In this document: positions 16,957 to 19,842 of the stretch, in pieces
How positions within the stretch are numbered: position 1 is the stretch's first letter
Layout of the letters: the number at the start of each line of letters is the position of its first letter
Assembly (NCBI GenBank): GCA_015233515.1
Contig: JADFXS010000027.1
Span: 1-19,842 of the forward strand
Source: Deltaproteobacteria bacterium
Lineage (GTDB): Bacteria > Desulfobacterota > Desulfarculia > Adiutricales > JAGVGV01
Length of the DNA: 19,842 nucleotides
Direction of reading: 5' to 3'
Made by a program: the position numbers and the translations under genes
Notes under the pieces: generated by a model
Told to the model about the DNA's origin: nothing
The model's input: the letters and a program-made list of their open reading frames with translations, nothing else
Databases searched by the model: none

Positions 16957-16978
16957 AGATACCTAATCTCTCATTATA
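16957..16978 (-). promoter_or_regulatory. Candidate operon promoter -10 box and palindrome
   Basis: On the minus strand a perfect TATAAT (plus-strand 16973-16978) lies 19 nt before the helicase ATG. The -35 (ACGGCA at 17-bp spacing) is weak, which would suit an activator-dependent or low-level promoter. Between the -10 and the ATG is the perfect inverted repeat GAGAT-TAGGT-ATCTC (16957-16971), placed where a repressor could block initiation or translation. Confidence 0.4.
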
Positions 16979-17388
16979 AGGTCAGTTTGATGCTTGCCGT
17001 CCTCCGTGCATTCTTTCAGACGATCATGATTTAGCCGGGCGTGAGCTATTTCGTAGAAATACTCCACACTAATTCACAGTGATTCATCCTGGGAAACAGC
17101 TAAGACATCAAACCTCATCGATTATTTTCTTTGAACCCACCTGCAAATGTAGCTGGCGCTTTTGCAATTTTATTGCAGACTCTCCTGCAAGGAATCATCA
17201 TTCTTGGTTTTCTTACCGAGTATATCTGATCTTTACCGATTAAAAACTGGATTTTTTTTGAGACTTCTGATCGTAATTGGCCTCTGACGAGACGAATATC
17301 GGGCCTGCATTGCTCATATGATCAAATGATTTCTTGTAGCCTATTATATTGCAAATTAAACAGTGTTACCACCATTAACAGAATCAAT
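16979..17388. other. Non-coding region upstream of the defence operon
   Basis: About 410 bp with no convincing gene, between the helicase promoter and the IS4-family transposase stop. It is AT-rich and holds a perfect inverted repeat TGCAAT-TTT-ATTGCA (17163-17177), listed separately, a T8 run near 17252 without a stem, and a TATAAT on the minus strand near 17345. The left end of the IS4-family element must lie within the region or just beside it, but I cannot place it without the right end. Confidence 0.5.
17163..17177. promoter_or_regulatory. Palindrome upstream of the operon, possible operator
   Basis: TGCAAT and ATTGCA are perfect 6-bp arms around TTT, about 210 bp before the helicase start. 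Related TGCAA half-sites occur nearby (CTGCAAATG and CCTGCAAGG). The pattern could bind a dimeric regulator, but no regulator gene is next to it. It may be chance in AT-rich DNA. Confidence 0.25.
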
Positions 17389-17967
17389 CTATGTACGGGA
17401 CAAAAGTTCAGGGTAATATATAATTGGTTGTATTAGTTGTTTATTAAGTAATGATTCCACTAATATTTTTATAATATTGATAAGACGACCTTTTCTGTAA
17501 TATCGGTTAACCAGGGCATCCCGAAGTGAACCCAGGCCATAGCGGAAGATAGCTTTCGCCTTTCGGCCATGCTTCTTTATGGGAATGGGTTTCTGCTCAA
17601 CCATCCACTCACCCGTAAGGTGGCACCAACAGAAGGCAATGGCTAACAAGGCCACCATCTTACTTATTCGCTCAGGGTCTGTGATGTGGGTGGATTCGAA
17701 ATTGAACCCTCTGCTTTTTAAGCAACCGAAGAGAGTTTCTATTTCCCATCTTTGTGCGTAGTCTTCCATCGCAGTTTCGGGTTCCTTGTCTGTGACTATT
17801 ATCAGATATTCACCAGTAGGAAGAATCATGCCGATGATAAATAGTTCAAGGCCATAGACTAACCGCTCTCCGTCCAGGATTTGGGCTTCGTTGGTTTTTA
17901 ATCCTCGAAAGAGATCTTTCACAGAGACAAGCTGCCCCCTTGAATTGGTGACCAAGGTGTTTTCTTT
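17389..17967 (-). pseudogene. IS4-family transposase, C-terminal part, split by another IS
   Basis: Encodes the C-terminal part of an IS4-family DDE transposase, from ENTLVTNSRGQ to PELLSRT. It contains the Y(2)R(3)E(6)K signature as Y-AQ-R-WEI-E-TLFGCL-K in the stretch YAQRWEIETLFGCLKSRGF, so it includes the catalytic Glu. The open frame extends rightward to 18105, but that extra part lies inside the inserted IS and is not transposase. The matching 5' part resumes at 19615. Joining the two across the insertion gives the continuous residues KIRIKENTLVTNS. The 5' end of the gene is outside the window. Confidence 0.85.
17961..17967 (+). repeat. Target-site duplication, left copy
   Basis: TTTCTTT directly before the left inverted repeat. 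The same 7 bases follow the right inverted repeat at 19615-19621, and collapsing the two copies restores the interrupted transposase frame exactly. Confidence 0.85.
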
Positions 17968-19614
17968 TTGGACTTTGGACAAAATTGGTCGGCATAGCCG
18001 GTTTTTTTGAATCATTGTATGGACATCTCCGGCGTGAAGGTTTAAGAGTAGAGGGAACAAATTCCTCCACTCAAATTCCGGATGACGCCATGCATACCCG
18101 TACAAAAGAATTCGTCCAGTTTCGTGATAGATTGTATAACTTCTTCCCCCGAAGAGCGGATGCGACCATGAACCTCATCGATGCCATCTCCGGCAACACC
18201 TCTGCCAGATCGGTAGCCGAACTGTCACTCAACCCACTTTTTGAGAGGGAATACCCCAGCCTCTATAACGCTGTTCAGAACTTCTTCGTGCCCACAGACC
18301 CTGAACACTCTAAATCAGAGCGTGATCGCCACCAAATAGAGATAATGCGTATTATTAGTCAGTTATGCCCACATCCCCAAGATCGTAGCTTTTGGCTTTT
18401 GGGATTGGATGTGACTCCGGCCCCACGGCCCTTTTCGCCCTCGTTAGAGGACCGGAGCATCGTCTATTATCCAAATCCAGCGCCGGGGAACAACCCAATA
18501 GCTGTAGGACATCAGTATTCCACCCTGGCCGTATTGCCTGAAAAGAAGGGGGCCGACATCCCTCCCTGGGTCATTCCCCTATCAGTCCGGCGGGTACCTA
18601 CCGGCCAGAAGGGTACCGCGACAGGTGCAGACCAATTAGCCGCTTTGCTGGGTGATGACCAATTACCCTTTGGGAAATCGCTATGTGTGTCCACATGTGA
18701 TAGCGCATACGGCGCCGTCACGTTTGTTTCCAAGGCGGCCGATCACCAAAATTCCGTCGTCATAAGCCGGGCGAGAGGGAATCGTAGTTTCTATCGTTCG
18801 CCTGAGAAACCAACCGCTAATATTGGCCATCCCGTTTGGTATGGAGAGAGATTCTCACTCAAAAACCCAACGACATGGCATGAAATAGACCGTTCCGCCT
18901 CGACAACCTACACCACCAAAGCCGGCCGTGAATGCCATGTTCAGATAGCCGCATGGGATAATATGCTAATGAAGGGGAAAAAGGGCATTCCAATGCACAA
19001 ATACCCCTTCACTCTTATCCGCATCACGGTCACTGACGTCCATGGAAACCCGGTATTCAAACGGCCCCTATGGCTTATCGTGGTTGGCAAACGCCGGTCA
19101 GAAATAGATTTGGTTGAGGCATGGCAAGCCTATAGCCAGCGCTACGATGTGGAACATTTCTTCCGCTTCGGAAAGGCCAGGTGCCTCATGAATTCATACC
19201 AGACTCCGGAGGTCGAACACGAGGAAAACTGGTATGAAATCGCTGCCCTGGCATATGCCCAACTCTGGGCTGCAGCTACCCTGGCGGTTACCGTTCCAAG
19301 GCCTTGGGAACGCTATAGGCCGATTTCCACCGACCCCAGGACATTACCAGGACCGGCCATGGTCCAACGGGACTTCGGAAGAATAACTCGCCAGTTTGGG
19401 ACACCGGCCGCCTCGCCCAAACCCCGAGGTAAATCCCTGGGCAGGGAGAAAGGCTACTCCCCAGGGAAGCGAACACGGCAGCCGATCATCTTCAAGGGGA
19501 CCAAAACTGGCTCCACACTGGCTGGCAACGGCTAAAATAGTACAACTTTGGATTCAAAAAAAATGCCTCGACACCTCCTCACTGGGTCAGTGGAGTAGTT
19601 TGTCCAAAGTCCAA
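17968..19614 (+). mobile_element. Complete 1647-bp insertion sequence nested in an IS4-family element
   Basis: Bounded by perfect 16-bp inverted repeats, TTGGACTTTGGACAAA at 17968-17983 and its complement at 19599-19614, and flanked by the 7-bp duplication TTTCTTT. It holds one full-length transposase gene (18090-19535). Intact ends, intact frame and a perfect duplication all point to a recent insertion. I cannot name the element without a database. Confidence 0.88.
18090..19535 (+). CDS. Transposase of the nested IS (DDE, YREK signature)
   Basis: 481 aa from the ATG at 18090 (MHTRTKEFVQFRDRL). The frame is open to a TTG at 17985, but that would start at the very IS tip and read through non-conserved residues. 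Catalytic residues: D107 in GLDVTPAPRP, D204 in STCDSAYGA, E355 in YDVEHFFRFGK. The last lies in a Y(2)R(3)E(6)K signature (Y348, R351, E355, K362), so the enzyme belongs to the IS4/IS701 superfamily. Blocks such as LEDRSIVYYPNPAPGNNP and TPEVEHEENWYEIA match a transposase group I recall from Cyanobacteria and Chloroflexota (NF041680-like), which is recollection rather than a search result. No truncation or frameshift is seen; it is probably active. Confidence 0.85.
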   Translation: MHTRTKEFVQFRDRLYNFFPRRADATMNLIDAISGNTSARSVAELSLNPLFEREYPSLYNAVQNFFVPTDPEHSKSERDRHQIEIMRIISQLCPHPQDRSFWLLGLDVTPAPRPFSPSLEDRSIVYYPNPAPGNNPIAVGHQYSTLAVLPEKKGADIPPWVIPLSVRRVPTGQKGTATGADQLAALLGDDQLPFGKSLCVSTCDSAYGAVTFVSKAADHQNSVVISRARGNRSFYRSPEKPTANIGHPVWYGERFSLKNPTTWHEIDRSASTTYTTKAGRECHVQIAAWDNMLMKGKKGIPMHKYPFTLIRITVTDVHGNPVFKRPLWLIVVGKRRSEIDLVEAWQAYSQRYDVEHFFRFGKARCLMNSYQTPEVEHEENWYEIAALAYAQLWAAATLAVTVPRPWERYRPISTDPRTLPGPAMVQRDFGRITRQFGTPAASPKPRGKSLGREKGYSPGKRTRQPIIFKGTKTGSTLAGNG

Positions 19615-19621
19615 TTTCTTT
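19615..19621 (+). repeat. Target-site duplication, right copy
   Basis: TTTCTTT directly after the right inverted repeat, identical to 17961-17967. Confidence 0.85.
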
Positions 19622-19842
19622 GATCCGTATCTTTATTGAAATTCCCAAATATAATAGGAAGGAGAACCACTCTTGGCCAATGAACTCACGGTCGGCGACA
19701 ATGCATTTAATCCGTTCGACTCCAAAGGTGGTTACGAACCGCTCTATTAAAGTGATTCTTTCATCTGTATTTGAGTTGCCTTTCTTCGATAAAGGAATCC
19801 AAAGAATTGGAAAGGCGGTTCCCTCATATGCGATGCCAAGGA
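19615..19842 (-). pseudogene. IS4-family transposase, middle part, beyond the inserted IS
   Basis: On the minus strand this reads LGIAYEGTAFPILWIPLSKK, then ERFVTTFGVERIKCIVADRE and FIGQEWFSFLLYLGISIKI, ending RIKE at the target duplication. VADREFIGQEW carries the second catalytic Asp of IS4-family transposases. It joins in frame with the ENTLVTNS part at 17967. The window ends before the first Asp and the N-terminus. Confidence 0.82.

Noticed and set aside
17240..17262. T-rich run as an intrinsic terminator
   Set aside because: There is no GC-rich stem before the T8 run on either strand.
17985..18089. Longer start (TTG 17985) for the nested IS transposase
   Set aside because: It would begin at the IS tip and has no family-like residues before the ATG at 18090.
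17968..18105. Upstream extension of the IS4-family fragment (MYGYAWRHPEFEW)
   Set aside because: It lies inside the inserted IS, beyond the inverted repeat; the true transposase sequence continues at 19615.
1..19842. CRISPR array, tRNA or rRNA genes
   Set aside because: I saw no regularly spaced repeats and no tRNA or rRNA-like sequence in any gap.

Overview
The window is a defence island from a bacterium of moderate-to-high GC content. The genes suggest an environmental, perhaps anaerobic, organism rich in mobile DNA, possibly Desulfobacterota-like. That placement is a guess, because no housekeeping or ribosomal gene is present to fix the taxonomy.

Left end, 1-890, plus strand: the C-terminal stub of a tyrosine recombinase, then an overlapping RelE/HigB-type toxin and an Xre-type antitoxin. 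Right end, 17.4-19.8 kb: two nested insertion sequences. A complete 1647-bp IS with a YREK-signature transposase (17968-19614) has 16-bp terminal inverted repeats and a 7-bp target duplication. It sits inside an IS4-family transposase gene whose reading frame closes exactly when the insertion is removed.

Between them, from about 16.95 kb down to 1.19 kb and all on the minus strand, lies one long defence operon. In transcription order: (1) SNF2/DEAH helicase with a C-terminal DUF3883; (2) a 1313-aa STAND NTPase with an N-terminal PD-(D/E)xK nuclease; (3) a HEPN protein overlapping it by 8 nt; (4) a 280-bp gap with a short orphan reading frame; (5) a DUF1156 adenine methylase; (6-7) an MntA-HepT toxin-antitoxin pair overlapping by 8 nt; (8) a Swt1-type HEPN + DUF499 ATPase. 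Genes 1, 5 and 8 form the helicase-methylase-ATPase set known as Hma. The STAND/HEPN pair and the MntA/HepT pair look like separate modules placed at the two junctions between the core genes; both appear less GC-rich than the core by eye.

Three operon genes (HEPN, methylase, DUF499) each carry one frameshift. In all three a single -1 step restores the expected family sequence, as if one base of a doubled G or C had been lost. In the DUF499 gene the shift falls inside the HEPN RxxxxH active-site motif. Either these are sequencing or assembly indels, or the system is freshly inactivated.

The likely logic is layered. The methylase marks self DNA, and the helicase and DUF499 ATPase act on unmarked DNA. 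The STAND protein senses a phage component and cuts nucleic acid, and up to three HEPN domains (putative RNases) plus the HepT toxin add abortive responses. The STAND-nuclease + HEPN gene pair inside an Hma-type operon is the best candidate for something undescribed.
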